Shown: piece by piece, positions 18,812 to 27,559 of the stretch | How positions within the stretch are numbered: the first letter of the stretch is position 1 | How the letters are laid out: each line of letters opens with the position of its first letter | NCBI RefSeq assembly: GCF_030272705.1 | Contig: NZ_JARFYM010000015.1 | Span: forward strand, 1-64,000 | DNA from: Rhizobium mayense | GTDB taxonomy: Bacteria; Pseudomonadota; Alphaproteobacteria; Rhizobiales; Rhizobiaceae | Direction: 5' to 3' | DNA length: 64,000 bases | The notes under the pieces: model-generated | What the model saw: only the letters and a program-made list of their open reading frames with translations | Database searches by the model: none | What the model was told of the DNA's origin: nothing | Program-made: the position numbers and the translations under genes

Positions 18812-19012
18812 ATGGTGGAAATCAAGTTTGGTGAGCCCCCTCGAGGAGAAGAGGTTGGCGACATTTCGAGCGAATGCCAACGTCGGCTAAAGCCTATGGT
18901 GAATGAGATCGTTCGCGCTGCGGTTGCGGACGGATGGAATCAGAATGATGTCTTGCTCGGGCTCGTGGAGGTGGCGTGGGCTCTTTACGAAAAGCGTCAG
19001 GACGATCTTTAA
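18812..19012 (+). CDS. Small conserved-looking protein of unknown function
   Basis: The 66-residue acidic, soluble product has no signal peptide, membrane segment or motif I recognise. It looks like a genuine small protein because it has an even amino-acid composition with predicted helices (VNEIVRAAVADGWNQNDVLLGLVEVAWALYEK pattern, described here only in part as VLLGLVEVAW) and normal codon use. It lies between AT-rich non-coding stretches, upstream of the AraC regulator. Function unknown. Confidence 0.55.
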   Translation: MVEIKFGEPPRGEEVGDISSECQRRLKPMVNEIVRAAVADGWNQNDVLLGLVEVAWALYEKRQDDL

Positions 19013-19310
19013 GAGCAGCGGCCCGCTAAATAGCGTTTTCCATACCCCCGGTAATTGAAATGTACCAGAATCGGTCGCTAACGACGCGGCTGTTCGACCA
19101 CGCAATGATTGGCAACTTCTCCGTTTCATTCTTTTTTAACCATGCGCGCAGGCGCCCTTCCCAACTCCGCAATTTGTACTATCTAATTGCGCGCTACCGG
19201 TTGATATGCGGTGGCGCTCAGCAACCACTGTTGTGCAATAAAATTCAATCATAGGCTGGGTTTTTCAGCAACTTATGGATATTTAAAGGATTTTCGTTCG
19301 GGCGGGCGGA
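19013..19310. other. AT-rich non-coding region before the AraC gene
   Basis: I see no believable gene in these 298 bases. A 64-residue frame at 19060-19254 has an odd composition and no ribosome-binding site. The region presumably contains the promoter of the AraC-family gene. Confidence 0.35.
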
Positions 19311-20195
19311 ATGAGACATGCGGATGAGGCCCGGGAGCGGGCCGATCGATATGTATTTGACATAATTCCTGAAAATGCAGGGCCAAGAAAATCCACCGTG
19401 AGGGGGAGCGTCATACATTCTGTACGCGCTCCCGGTTCACAGACGTTCCTGGCCAAGGAGCATGCCGTGGGAGTTGTGTTGGAGCCTGTACGCAAGTTGA
19501 GGGCGTCGCTTGGGAGCGATAGGATCACCGAATATGATGCGCCAACTGGCTGCATTGCGGTCAACCCTGCAGGTGTGGACAGTCGCCTCGCCTGGTCGGA
19601 GACGCGGAAGAATCTTGTCGTAGCCATACCTCCAGAGGTTTTGTCCGACTTGGCCGTTCAGGAATTCGATCTAGCCAATGTCGAGCTTGAGCCGCCTATT
19701 TTCGGCACTGTGGACATGCGCGCTCTCGACATTGCCCAGCGGATTTCTGTCGAGCTAACGGGGAAGGCGACACCAAATGAACTCTTTCTGGATTCATTGG
19801 TTACGTTGTTTAGTGTTCACCTTCTTCGTACTTATGCCAGCCGCATGAAACAGCTTCCACCACTCAGGGGAGGTCTCTCTGCGAAAAGCGCTCGACGCGT
19901 GCAAGAGTATCTCCACGAACATTTTGCCCAAAAGATACACGTCGCAGAGCTCGCGGCGGTCGCCGGCATTTCATCCAATCATTTCATATTGAGGTTTGCC
20001 AAGACGTTCGGCATGCCGCCGCATCGATACCTGATCAACTTGCGCCTGGACTTTGCGGAAAAACTGCTTGTCGAAGGCGAGGTCCCGATTGCCGAAATCG
20101 CCTACCTGGCAGGTTTTTCCGATCAAAGCCATTTGGCGACCACAATGAAGCGTTTTCGAGGAAGAACGCCAACGGAATTGCGATTCGCGAAATAG
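19311..20195 (+). CDS. AraC-family transcriptional regulator
   Basis: The 294-residue protein has a C-terminal AraC/XylS domain of two helix-turn-helix motifs: the first around IHVAELAAVAGISSNHFILRFAKTFG and the second around PIAEIAYLAGFSDQSHLATTMKRFRG, ending in TPTELR. The N-terminal ~190 residues form a sensing or dimerisation domain without a recognised ligand pocket. AraC proteins typically bind two direct half-sites about 21 bases apart; exactly such a repeat lies 250 bases downstream, in front of the adhesin operon on the same strand. I therefore infer that this regulator controls that operon. Confidence 0.87.
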   Translation: MRHADEARERADRYVFDIIPENAGPRKSTVRGSVIHSVRAPGSQTFLAKEHAVGVVLEPVRKLRASLGSDRITEYDAPTGCIAVNPAGVDSRLAWSETRKNLVVAIPPEVLSDLAVQEFDLANVELEPPIFGTVDMRALDIAQRISVELTGKATPNELFLDSLVTLFSVHLLRTYASRMKQLPPLRGGLSAKSARRVQEYLHEHFAQKIHVAELAAVAGISSNHFILRFAKTFGMPPHRYLINLRLDFAEKLLVEGEVPIAEIAYLAGFSDQSHLATTMKRFRGRTPTELRFAK

Positions 20196-20535
20196 CCTCG
20201 GATATTTCAGACGGAAGCCATTTTCCAGAATCCTAAATCATCCCATAGGCTTATCCAAGCAGCGCATGGGGGAACACGCTTGTCTTATCGGTCCCAAAGC
20301 AGCCGAGGACAGTTTGAACCAAAAGAAATGTAAGCATGCACCCGAATCATTCATTCGTGTGCAACGGTCTCTTCGCAACGGCGGATCAAAACAGCCTGCG
20401 GTAAGTGTGGCACAGCGGTTACACGCTTGGCCAGCTTAGCAAAAACCGTAGTTTTCTAAAAATAGTCCGTAATTTCTTAAAATACCGCAGCCCTGAAATA
20501 AGGCCATGCTCGCTACGGCAACCATTCGGTGCGGT
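20196..20535. promoter_or_regulatory. Leader region of the adhesin operon
   Basis: This 340-base gap has no gene. Its last 100 bases are AT-rich and contain a pair of similar CCGTA...AAAATA blocks, listed separately. It must contain the promoter of the 20536-28137 operon unless transcription reads through from the AraC gene. Confidence 0.5.
20446..20484 (+). promoter_or_regulatory. 21-bp-spaced direct repeat, candidate AraC-type operator
   Basis: Two similar blocks, CCGTAGTTTTCTAAAAATA (20446-20464) and CCGTAATTTCTTAAAATA (20467-20484), repeat in the same orientation with a 21-base period, two helical turns. That spacing is characteristic of AraC-family half-sites. They end about 50 bases before the first codon of the operon, a position suited to activation at the -35 region. 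The link to the adjacent AraC gene is inference. Confidence 0.5.
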
Positions 20536-20955
20536 ATGGACACTCAATTCCCGGAATTTGAAATCTTTGCTCCGAAAGTCGAGATCGCCTGGACCGCGCT
20601 GCAACAGCGGTACGCCGGTCACCTAACCGGCGCAGAGGTCGACCATCTATTTGCCTGCCTCGTTTTCGGATTGACCTCTCCGACCTATGCCGAACACGAA
20701 CCGGCCCATCATTTCGATATCTGCCACGCGTTGGTGGCGACGATGCTTCCCCCCGATCGGACCTATGCTGCATTGCATGCCGTACCGGAGCCGACACAGC
20801 CGTGGGTCGAAAGCGTCCGCGAGCAGCTCGAAAGCCAAGGCGCCAGGATGGGTCGCACACTTCAGGAAATGCGCAATTTCAATGACGACTCGGCCGCCGA
20901 TGCGGATCCAAGCGCGCCCGGTCGTTCAGGCAACAGCGAGGACAAAGCAGCATGA
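20536..20955 (+). CDS. Hypothetical protein, first gene of the adhesin operon
   Basis: The 139-residue product is soluble and largely helical, with no signal peptide and no family I recognise. It contains many His/Glu/Asp in the middle (EHEPAHHFDICHALVAT) and a disordered acidic C-terminus. I use the ATG at 20536 rather than the earlier in-frame start because the preceding residues lack support. Its stop overlaps the start of the giant adhesin (ATGA at 20952-20955), so translation is coupled. It could be a cytosolic regulator or assembly factor for the adhesin; that is a guess from position only. Confidence 0.6.
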   Translation: MDTQFPEFEIFAPKVEIAWTALQQRYAGHLTGAEVDHLFACLVFGLTSPTYAEHEPAHHFDICHALVATMLPPDRTYAALHAVPEPTQPWVESVREQLESQGARMGRTLQEMRNFNDDSAADADPSAPGRSGNSEDKAA

Positions 20956-23900
20956 CCGAATGCATCGAGGAGCATTTGCAGTTCAAATCTCGTCCGGGAT
21001 TTGTCGGAAACTGGATTTCAAGCCATAGCGACAATCGCACGCTCCGCCGTCGCCTGATAGCGGTTCTGCGCATGGCGTATCGCGTATTGGGCATGCGGCG
21101 TAAGCGGCTGGGCCTCGGCACGCTCGGTATCAGTGGAATGTTGGCGGTGGCACTGGGCGGGATCGGATTGGCCTTGCCGGCGCAGGCGCAGACGGTAGAC
21201 TGCTCTGTGGCACCTTATAACGCGTATAACAGCACCGCTTCATGCGTGGGCTTGTCGGCCACGGCCTCGGGGATTGGGGCAACCGCGCTGGGCTCGCTCT
21301 CGGCCGCCGATGTCCTCGGCGCGCTCGCAGTAGGGTATGACGCGCATAGCGCCGCCCAGAATGGCATCGCCATAGGTTTCGGGTCTTTTGCCACAGGGGT
21401 CAACTCCATCTATTTTGGCGCCCGCACTGCCCCTTCGACAGGCGCGCTGGCTGACGGCGCCATCGGGATTGGCACGGATGTAACCGCTAATGCTGCCAAT
21501 ACCGTCGCCGTAGGCACCCATGCCAACGCAACAGGCGCGAACGCCGCCGCCTACGGCATTAACTCCACTGCAACCGGAGCCTCCGCTGTCGCCCTGGGTG
21601 CTGGGGCTCAAGCCCAGGCGGCGAACACGCTCGCAATCGGTCCCAGTGCAGTCGCCAATACTGGCAACGGTGGCAGTGTTGCCTTGGGCACCGGTGCCAA
21701 GGCGGTCTCGACGGGCCAAGGCTCTCCGATTGCCATCGGCGTGAATGCCAATGCAAGCGGGACGGCACCTGCCGGGTTCAGCTTCGAGGCGGTAGCGCTC
21801 GGCACAGCCTCAAACGCCACGGGGGCATGGTCCAATGCCGTGGGTTCGAGCTCATCTGCAACGGGTACTGGGTCCAGCGCTTTCGGCACATCAGCCGCCG
21901 CGACGGCGGACCAGGCTACGGCGATTGGAAATGGGGCAGCGGCTTCCGCCCTAAGAGGTTCGGCGATGGGTTACCTCGCGAAGGCCTCGAACACCGATTC
22001 CATCGCCATAGGCACGTCAGCCGCCGCATCGGCGACTAACTCGGTCGCCATCGGCCCAACTAGTGTTGCGTCAGGGGCCTTCGGCGTTGCGTTGGGTAAC
22101 CAGACACAGGCGCTGGCTGCCGGTGGTGGTGTTGCGATAGGCTCGGGCGCAATTGTCGCAAGCACCGCGACCTCAGGCGTCGCGCTTGGCAACAATGCAA
22201 ATGCCGGCGGTGTTTTGTCGGTTGCCACGGGCGCCGGTGCCAACGCCAGCGGCGACAATTCCATCGCCACGGGACGTACAGCTGTCGCCAGCGGCACAAA
22301 CGCCTCCTCGTACGGATCTGGAACGAAGGCGACGGGAGACAATTCTCTCGCTGCCGGCGTCAGCGCCAACGCCAGCGGGGCCGGCAGTACCGCACTCGGT
22401 ATCGGCACCGTAGCTAGCGGCGGCAATTCGGCAGCCATGGGCTTCCAGGCCAGCGCGACGGGAGCGAACTCCACTTCGGTTGGTTCTGCAGCCAACGCCA
22501 CCGGCGCCCGTGCGTTCGCGGGCGGCCGTTCAGTCACGGCCGGAGGCGACGATTCCGTCGCGATTGGCACGGCGGCCGTCTCTTCGGGGGCAAGCTCCAC
22601 AGCACTCGGAGCAGGCGCGGTGGCGCTCGACGTAAATGGGATTGCCGTCGGCACCGCCGCCAGCGCCATCACCGCCGATTCCGTCGCCATCGGCACGGGC
22701 GCGGCCGCTGATGGCGGCAAGGCGGTCGCAATCGGCGCGGGCAATACCGCTTACGGCGACGGCGCGGTCGCAATCGGTGATCCGAGCTATGCTAGCGGCA
22801 CGGGCGCCTTTACCGGTGGCGCCAACAACATCGCCAACAGCGATGGCACGGCAAGCGCCACCGCCGCCAACCAGGCGGTCGGCGCGGTCGCGATCGGTAA
22901 CAACAACAAGGCGATCGGCCAGGGCTCGGTTGCGCTCGGCAATGGTTCCACGGCGGGTGCTTCCGGTTTCGTCGGCAATGTCGCGCTGGGCAATGGCGCG
23001 ACGGCGGCAGCGAGCTCCGGCGACGTGGCGCTCGGCTCTGGATCGGTTACCGTCGCCGCGGTCGGCACCTCCAGTACTGTGATCGGCGGCAACACTTACA
23101 GCTTCGCCGGCACGACGCCGAACTCGACGGTGAGCGTGGGCGCTGTGGGTGCGGAGCGCACGATCACCAATGTCGCGGCGGGCAGGCTCAATAACGGTTC
23201 GACGGATGCCGTCAACGGCTCGCAGCTCTTTGCGACCAACCAGCAGGTTGACCTGAACACGACCGACATCGCCAATCTCAACAATACTGTCACCAACATC
23301 AACACTGGCGGCGGCATCAAGTATTTCCATGCCAATTCGACTTTGCCGGATTCCCAGGCCGTTGGCTCCAATTCCGTTGCCGTCGGTCCGAACGCCGTGG
23401 CCAACAATGCCGGCGACGTTGCGATCGGCCTGAATGCTGCGTCAGGTCCGACGACAACGGTCTCGGGTGTCACTATCGGAACGACAACCTACAGCTTTGC
23501 CGGCACGCCGGCGGGCGGCGCTTTCTCGGTCGGCTCGGCCGGCGCCGAGCGCCAGATCCAGAATGTTGCGGCGGGACAGCTCTCGTCCGGCTCGACAGAC
23601 GCGATCAACGGCTCGCAGCTTTTTGCGACCAATCAGGCGGTTGACACTCTTAACACTCAGGTCACCCAGAACACGACCGATATCACCAATCTTGGCAATA
23701 CGGTCACCACCATCGGGGGCCAGGTCACCCAGAATACGACCGACATCGCCAATCTCGGCAATACGATCAATAACATTGCCGGTGACACATCGACGGTCTT
23801 TACCGACGCAAACGGCGAGGGCATCCGATATGTGCGCACCAACGACACGACGCTTGCCGTCAGCGATTCCTCCGCTCAAGGCATCGGCTCCACCGCCGTC

Positions 23901-25793
23901 GGATATAACGCGACTGCTGTAGCCGACAATTCGCTCGCGCTCGGCAGAAACAGCCAATCCACGATTGGCGACGGCGTGGCGCTCGGCTCTCAATCGGTAT
24001 CCGATCGCCCCCTGGCGCCGGCCACCGGCCAGATCACCGCCGGTCCCGCCATCATCCAGTACAATACGACCGACAAGAACCTTCTTGGGGCGGTATCGGT
24101 CGGTAACGCCACGTCGTATCGACAGATCACGAATGTCGCGGACGGTAACCAAGCCCAGGATGCGGTGACGGTACGCCAGCTCCAGGGCGCGATCGCCTCG
24201 GTCGCGACGACCCCGACCAAATATTTCCATGCCAACTCGGCGGCCGGCGACTCCCTCGCGGTCGGCGCCGAGTCGGTCGCGGTCGGCCCGACCACGGTGG
24301 TCAACGGCGACAACGGCATCGGTATCGGTAACGGCGCAGTCGTCGATCAGATCGCGCCGGGCGGCACGGCGATTGGCCAGAATTCCCACGTCATGCTGGC
24401 AGACGGCCTGGCGCTCGGCACAAACTCGACCGCAGCCGGTATCCAGGCGATCGCCATCGGTGCCGGTGCCAACAGCACCTTTGCCAATAGCGTGGCTCTG
24501 GGCGGCAACTCCACGACGACCGTCGGCGCCCAGACGAATTACACGGCTTTTGCCCTTGCGACCCCGCAGACCTCAATCGGCGAGGTGTCGATCGGTGCCG
24601 CTGGCGCAGAGCGCCAGCTGACGAATGTGGCCGCCGGCTCGGCGGATACGGACGCGGTCAACGTCTCTCAGTTGCGCGGTGTTTCGCAGAATGTCACCAA
24701 TCTCTTTGGCGGCACCACCGTGGTAAATCCCGACGGCTCGATTACAGGCCCGACCTACAACATCCAAGGCAACAACTACACGACCGTCTCCGACGCCTTC
24801 GGCGCGGTCGACAACACGCTGACCAACATCACCAACGGCGGCGGCATCAAATATTTCCACGCCGATTCTGCGCTGGCCGATTCCGCAGCCTCGGGGACCA
24901 ATAGTGTCGCAATCGGCCCCGAGAGCGTGGCAAGCGGGGTTGACAGCATGGCTGCCGGCCACGGAGCTGCCGCCGCCGGACAGGGCTCGATCGCTCTCGG
25001 TCAAGGGGCGCAGGCCAACAACGCGAATAGCGTGGCGCTCGGTTCAGGCTCTGTGACGGACACGGCAGTCGGCACATCCGGAACCACCATCCAGAACAAG
25101 CACTATGATTTTGCCGGTACTGCACCAGTCGGCACCGTCAGCGTCGGTGCTCAAGGGGCGGAAAGAACCATAACGAACGTGGCAGCCGGTCGGATTTCGG
25201 CAGACAGCACGGATGCCATAAACGGATCGGAGCTTTTTGCGACCAATTCGGCCATCAACGATCTGCAGACCGGTGTCGGGAACCTCACCCAAAATGCGGT
25301 TCAATACGACCTGAATGCGGATGGCAGCAAAAAGAACAGCATCACGCTGCAGGGCGGCGACGTAAATGCGCCGGTCATCATCTCGAATGTCGGCAAGGGC
25401 GTGGCCGACACCGATGCCGTCAACGTCGCTCAATTGAACGATGGGATCACCCAGGTCAAATCCTACACCGATACCCAGGTTCAGTATGGCATCAACACTG
25501 CCAACGCCTATACCGACCAGAAGTTTGGGCAGCTGAACCACGAGCTAGGGGACGTTCGCTCGGAGGCGAGACAGGGGGCCGCAATCGGGCTTGCTGCGGC
25601 ATCGCTTCGTTATGACGACCGTCCGGGCAAGCTAAGCGTTGCCGTCGGTGGCGGCGTGTGGCGGGGTGAAGGTGCTCTGGCCTTCGGCGCCGGTTACACC
25701 AGTGAAAACGGTCGAGTTCGCGGGAATTTGTCTGGTACGGCAGCCGGCGGGCAGTTGGGTGTCGGCGCTGGTCTCAGCTTCACTTTGAATTGA
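20952..25793 (+). CDS. YadA-type trimeric autotransporter adhesin
   Basis: This 1613-residue secreted protein is a trimeric autotransporter (type Vc secretion). It has an unusually long ~80-residue N-terminal region ending in a hydrophobic segment and a cleavage-like AQAQ. A long head of YadA-like repeats follows (pattern AIGxxAxAxGxxSxAxG, residues ~85-720). A stalk then repeats neck modules such as GAERTITNVAAG...DAVNGSQLFATN at least four times, with three interspersed KYFHA(N/D)S segments. The C-terminal ~75 residues (from GAAIGLAAASLRYDD) match the YadA anchor that forms the trimeric outer-membrane barrel. Homologous proteins in Bartonella, Brucella and others bind host surfaces or matrix. 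It is followed after 7 bases by an IalB-like gene. Confidence 0.93.
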   Translation: MTECIEEHLQFKSRPGFVGNWISSHSDNRTLRRRLIAVLRMAYRVLGMRRKRLGLGTLGISGMLAVALGGIGLALPAQAQTVDCSVAPYNAYNSTASCVGLSATASGIGATALGSLSAADVLGALAVGYDAHSAAQNGIAIGFGSFATGVNSIYFGARTAPSTGALADGAIGIGTDVTANAANTVAVGTHANATGANAAAYGINSTATGASAVALGAGAQAQAANTLAIGPSAVANTGNGGSVALGTGAKAVSTGQGSPIAIGVNANASGTAPAGFSFEAVALGTASNATGAWSNAVGSSSSATGTGSSAFGTSAAATADQATAIGNGAAASALRGSAMGYLAKASNTDSIAIGTSAAASATNSVAIGPTSVASGAFGVALGNQTQALAAGGGVAIGSGAIVASTATSGVALGNNANAGGVLSVATGAGANASGDNSIATGRTAVASGTNASSYGSGTKATGDNSLAAGVSANASGAGSTALGIGTVASGGNSAAMGFQASATGANSTSVGSAANATGARAFAGGRSVTAGGDDSVAIGTAAVSSGASSTALGAGAVALDVNGIAVGTAASAITADSVAIGTGAAADGGKAVAIGAGNTAYGDGAVAIGDPSYASGTGAFTGGANNIANSDGTASATAANQAVGAVAIGNNNKAIGQGSVALGNGSTAGASGFVGNVALGNGATAAASSGDVALGSGSVTVAAVGTSSTVIGGNTYSFAGTTPNSTVSVGAVGAERTITNVAAGRLNNGSTDAVNGSQLFATNQQVDLNTTDIANLNNTVTNINTGGGIKYFHANSTLPDSQAVGSNSVAVGPNAVANNAGDVAIGLNAASGPTTTVSGVTIGTTTYSFAGTPAGGAFSVGSAGAERQIQNVAAGQLSSGSTDAINGSQLFATNQAVDTLNTQVTQNTTDITNLGNTVTTIGGQVTQNTTDIANLGNTINNIAGDTSTVFTDANGEGIRYVRTNDTTLAVSDSSAQGIGSTAVGYNATAVADNSLALGRNSQSTIGDGVALGSQSVSDRPLAPATGQITAGPAIIQYNTTDKNLLGAVSVGNATSYRQITNVADGNQAQDAVTVRQLQGAIASVATTPTKYFHANSAAGDSLAVGAESVAVGPTTVVNGDNGIGIGNGAVVDQIAPGGTAIGQNSHVMLADGLALGTNSTAAGIQAIAIGAGANSTFANSVALGGNSTTTVGAQTNYTAFALATPQTSIGEVSIGAAGAERQLTNVAAGSADTDAVNVSQLRGVSQNVTNLFGGTTVVNPDGSITGPTYNIQGNNYTTVSDAFGAVDNTLTNITNGGGIKYFHADSALADSAASGTNSVAIGPESVASGVDSMAAGHGAAAAGQGSIALGQGAQANNANSVALGSGSVTDTAVGTSGTTIQNKHYDFAGTAPVGTVSVGAQGAERTITNVAAGRISADSTDAINGSELFATNSAINDLQTGVGNLTQNAVQYDLNADGSKKNSITLQGGDVNAPVIISNVGKGVADTDAVNVAQLNDGITQVKSYTDTQVQYGINTANAYTDQKFGQLNHELGDVRSEARQGAAIGLAAASLRYDDRPGKLSVAVGGGVWRGEGALAFGAGYTSENGRVRGNLSGTAAGGQLGVGAGLSFTLN

Positions 25794-25800
25794 GCCTGTC

Positions 25801-26376
25801 ATGTTCAAAGGAGCGCTCCTCGGCGTCTCGGCTTTCATGGCTTGCCTGCTCCTGTCCGTCCCAAACGCGGTCGGACAGGAGGCAAATGCTTCCGGCTATC
25901 GTATAAGGCCTTCCGAAGTGGTGTTGCCTCCGGACGCAAAGCTTGGCGACTATCAGAGGACCATTCGTCCATTCGAAAACTGGACGCTGATCTGTGACGA
26001 AAACCTGAAGGTGCGCCAACGGGTTTGCAACGTCACCCAGATCATCGAAAACCAAGCGGGGCAGATCGCCTTCAGTTGGTCGCTTGCGGCCAACAAGGCC
26101 GGCAAGCCCTATATGATTTTGCGCACCGCGCCGGTTGCCAAGAGCAATGGCCTCATCTCGCTAAGCTTCGAGGGACGTAAAGACCCGGTACAAATCAAAC
26201 TCGATGGATGCAGCCAGGTGGTTTGCGTCGGCATGCTGCCGGTGGGGACCATCATGCGTGAACAGATTTCCAAAAGCGCGGCGCCGACGGTCTCCTATCC
26301 GACGACGGATGGGAGGACGATCAGCGTGACCGCGACCCTCAAGGGCCTTTCTGCCGCCGTTAAGGCGATAAATTGA
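25801..26376 (+). CDS. IalB-like exported protein (invasion-associated locus B family), copy 1
   Basis: The 191-residue protein has a cleavable signal peptide (hydrophobic residues ~8-20, cleavage near VGQEA) and the core of the invasion-associated locus B family: FENWTLICDE, a second Cys in RVCNVTQ, and the pair CSQVVCVG, which suggest two disulfides. IalB of Bartonella is an exported protein needed for erythrocyte invasion; the molecular activity is unresolved. It starts seven bases after the adhesin stop, so cotranscription is very likely. A second family member ends the operon. Confidence 0.85.
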   Translation: MFKGALLGVSAFMACLLLSVPNAVGQEANASGYRIRPSEVVLPPDAKLGDYQRTIRPFENWTLICDENLKVRQRVCNVTQIIENQAGQIAFSWSLAANKAGKPYMILRTAPVAKSNGLISLSFEGRKDPVQIKLDGCSQVVCVGMLPVGTIMREQISKSAAPTVSYPTTDGRTISVTATLKGLSAAVKAIN

Positions 26377-26390
26377 CGGATAGATCTCCA

Positions 26391-27086
26391 ATGAACCAGC
26401 AATCAATCCACGATCGAATCATGTCCCGGAATCAGACCAGCCTTGCCGTTCAGAGCGCAGTCGATGACCAAGCGAGGCCGCAACGGAACTGGTGGAAAAC
26501 GGCCGTTCTCTCACTGCTCGGGATCGCCGTTGTCGGAGCGGCCGGCTACGCCGCCTGGCGATACGATGCGGTCGGGAATTTCATATCGCAGCCGGCGGTT
26601 GCCGAGACGAACGAAGCCAATCAGGCCCTCGCCGACACGCCATTTCTGCAGCACGCCAAACGGGCCGGCTTGCAATCCTGCTCCACCGTCTTTCCGGTTC
26701 TCGGGGAATTGCTGACAAACGGCACTCAATACAATGTGCAGTCGAAATGGAACAGCGATGCCGCGGACAAGCATGCCGTGGAGGCGCTTGTCGGCATGAA
26801 CTATGCCTCCCAGGGCTATAGCGGTCCGGCCGCGGGCATCGTATTTGCTGCGCCGGTCGCAGCAGGTTGCGAAGGCGCGATGGTTCGCGTGGCGCCGTTT
26901 GTGGCCCCTTGCACGGACATTCCGGCCAAGTTTCCGAACGGAAGCAAGCTCGTCAACAATCTCGGACAGATCAGCGTCTACGAACTTGGCAATGGTGGCG
27001 GCAACGCCATGCTTCTGCCGACCGGAAACAGCTGCGTCGTCATTTCCGTGGCCTCGGCAGCAGGACAACAAGGGAGCGCAAAATGA
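26391..27086 (+). CDS. Membrane-anchored periplasmic protein of unknown function
   Basis: The 231-residue product has a short cytosolic N-terminus, one membrane span (residues ~38-55, rich in Ala/Val/Leu after RNWWKTAV) and a ~170-residue periplasmic domain with four or more Cys (SCSTVF, GCEGAM, APCTDI, NSCVVIS). I recognise no family. I favour the ATG at 26391; a TTG at 26373 overlapping the previous stop is an alternative that would fit the operon's overlap habit. Its stop overlaps the next start. It may be a periplasmic partner of the adhesin or IalB proteins; that is positional inference. Confidence 0.7.
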   Translation: MNQQSIHDRIMSRNQTSLAVQSAVDDQARPQRNWWKTAVLSLLGIAVVGAAGYAAWRYDAVGNFISQPAVAETNEANQALADTPFLQHAKRAGLQSCSTVFPVLGELLTNGTQYNVQSKWNSDAADKHAVEALVGMNYASQGYSGPAAGIVFAAPVAAGCEGAMVRVAPFVAPCTDIPAKFPNGSKLVNNLGQISVYELGNGGGNAMLLPTGNSCVVISVASAAGQQGSAK

Positions 27087-27559
27087 GATTCCGTTCTGCC
27101 GTTGCGGCGATAGGCATGTTGTTTGTCTCCACCGGCCAACTGGGGGCAGCTGATCTCTTCAAGGCGGAGGAGCCACCAGCTCCGCCGCCGCAGGAGGAAC
27201 GCGGCATATGGGCGGCAATCGCCTACTCCACGCCCGATGAAAAGCACGGCTTCTTCTGGGGCGCCGACAAGCGGCAAGAAGCCATGGACAGCGCACTCAA
27301 ATATTGCAAGCGGGATGGCGGCAGCGCGTGCGTCGTGGTGAGCGTGTTCCGCAATCATCGGCATTGGGACGATGACGACAATACCGGTTTTCCCTATGAG
27401 CATTGTGGCGCGCTGGCTGTCGGCAAGGAAGCCGGCAAGCGAATCACGCCCTGGAGCGCAAAGTCGGCAGCAACCCGCCGGGAAGCCGAAGACCTTGCCA
27501 TCAAGGCATGCGAGATCTCAGGAACGCAATGCAAGATCCGCGAATGGGTATGCACATGA
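27083..27559 (+). CDS. DUF4189 domain exported protein
   Basis: The 158-residue protein has a signal peptide (residues 1 to ~22, cleavage near LGAAD) and a DUF4189-like domain: IWAAIAYSTPDEKHGFFWG, then EAMDSALKYCKRDGGSACVVV, then CGALAVG and a second EAEDLAIKACE repeat. The domain is found in secreted proteins across bacteria, with unknown function. The ATG overlaps the previous stop (ATGA at 27083-27086). Even Cys number suggests disulfides in the periplasm. It is the fifth gene of the adhesin operon. Confidence 0.8.
   Translation: MRFRSAVAAIGMLFVSTGQLGAADLFKAEEPPAPPPQEERGIWAAIAYSTPDEKHGFFWGADKRQEAMDSALKYCKRDGGSACVVVSVFRNHRHWDDDDNTGFPYEHCGALAVGKEAGKRITPWSAKSAATRREAEDLAIKACEISGTQCKIREWVCT

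Noticed and set aside
19060..19254. 64-residue frame before the AraC gene
   Set aside because: No ribosome-binding site and unusual Arg/Ser/His composition; treated as non-coding.
20409..20425. Sigma54-like promoter TGGCAC-N5-TTAC upstream of the adhesin operon
   Set aside because: The -12 element lacks the required GC (TTAC instead of TTGC), so I do not call it.
22530..24389. Long antisense frames under the adhesin head
   Set aside because: Produced by the repetitive Ala/Gly codons of the adhesin; biased composition and no start context.
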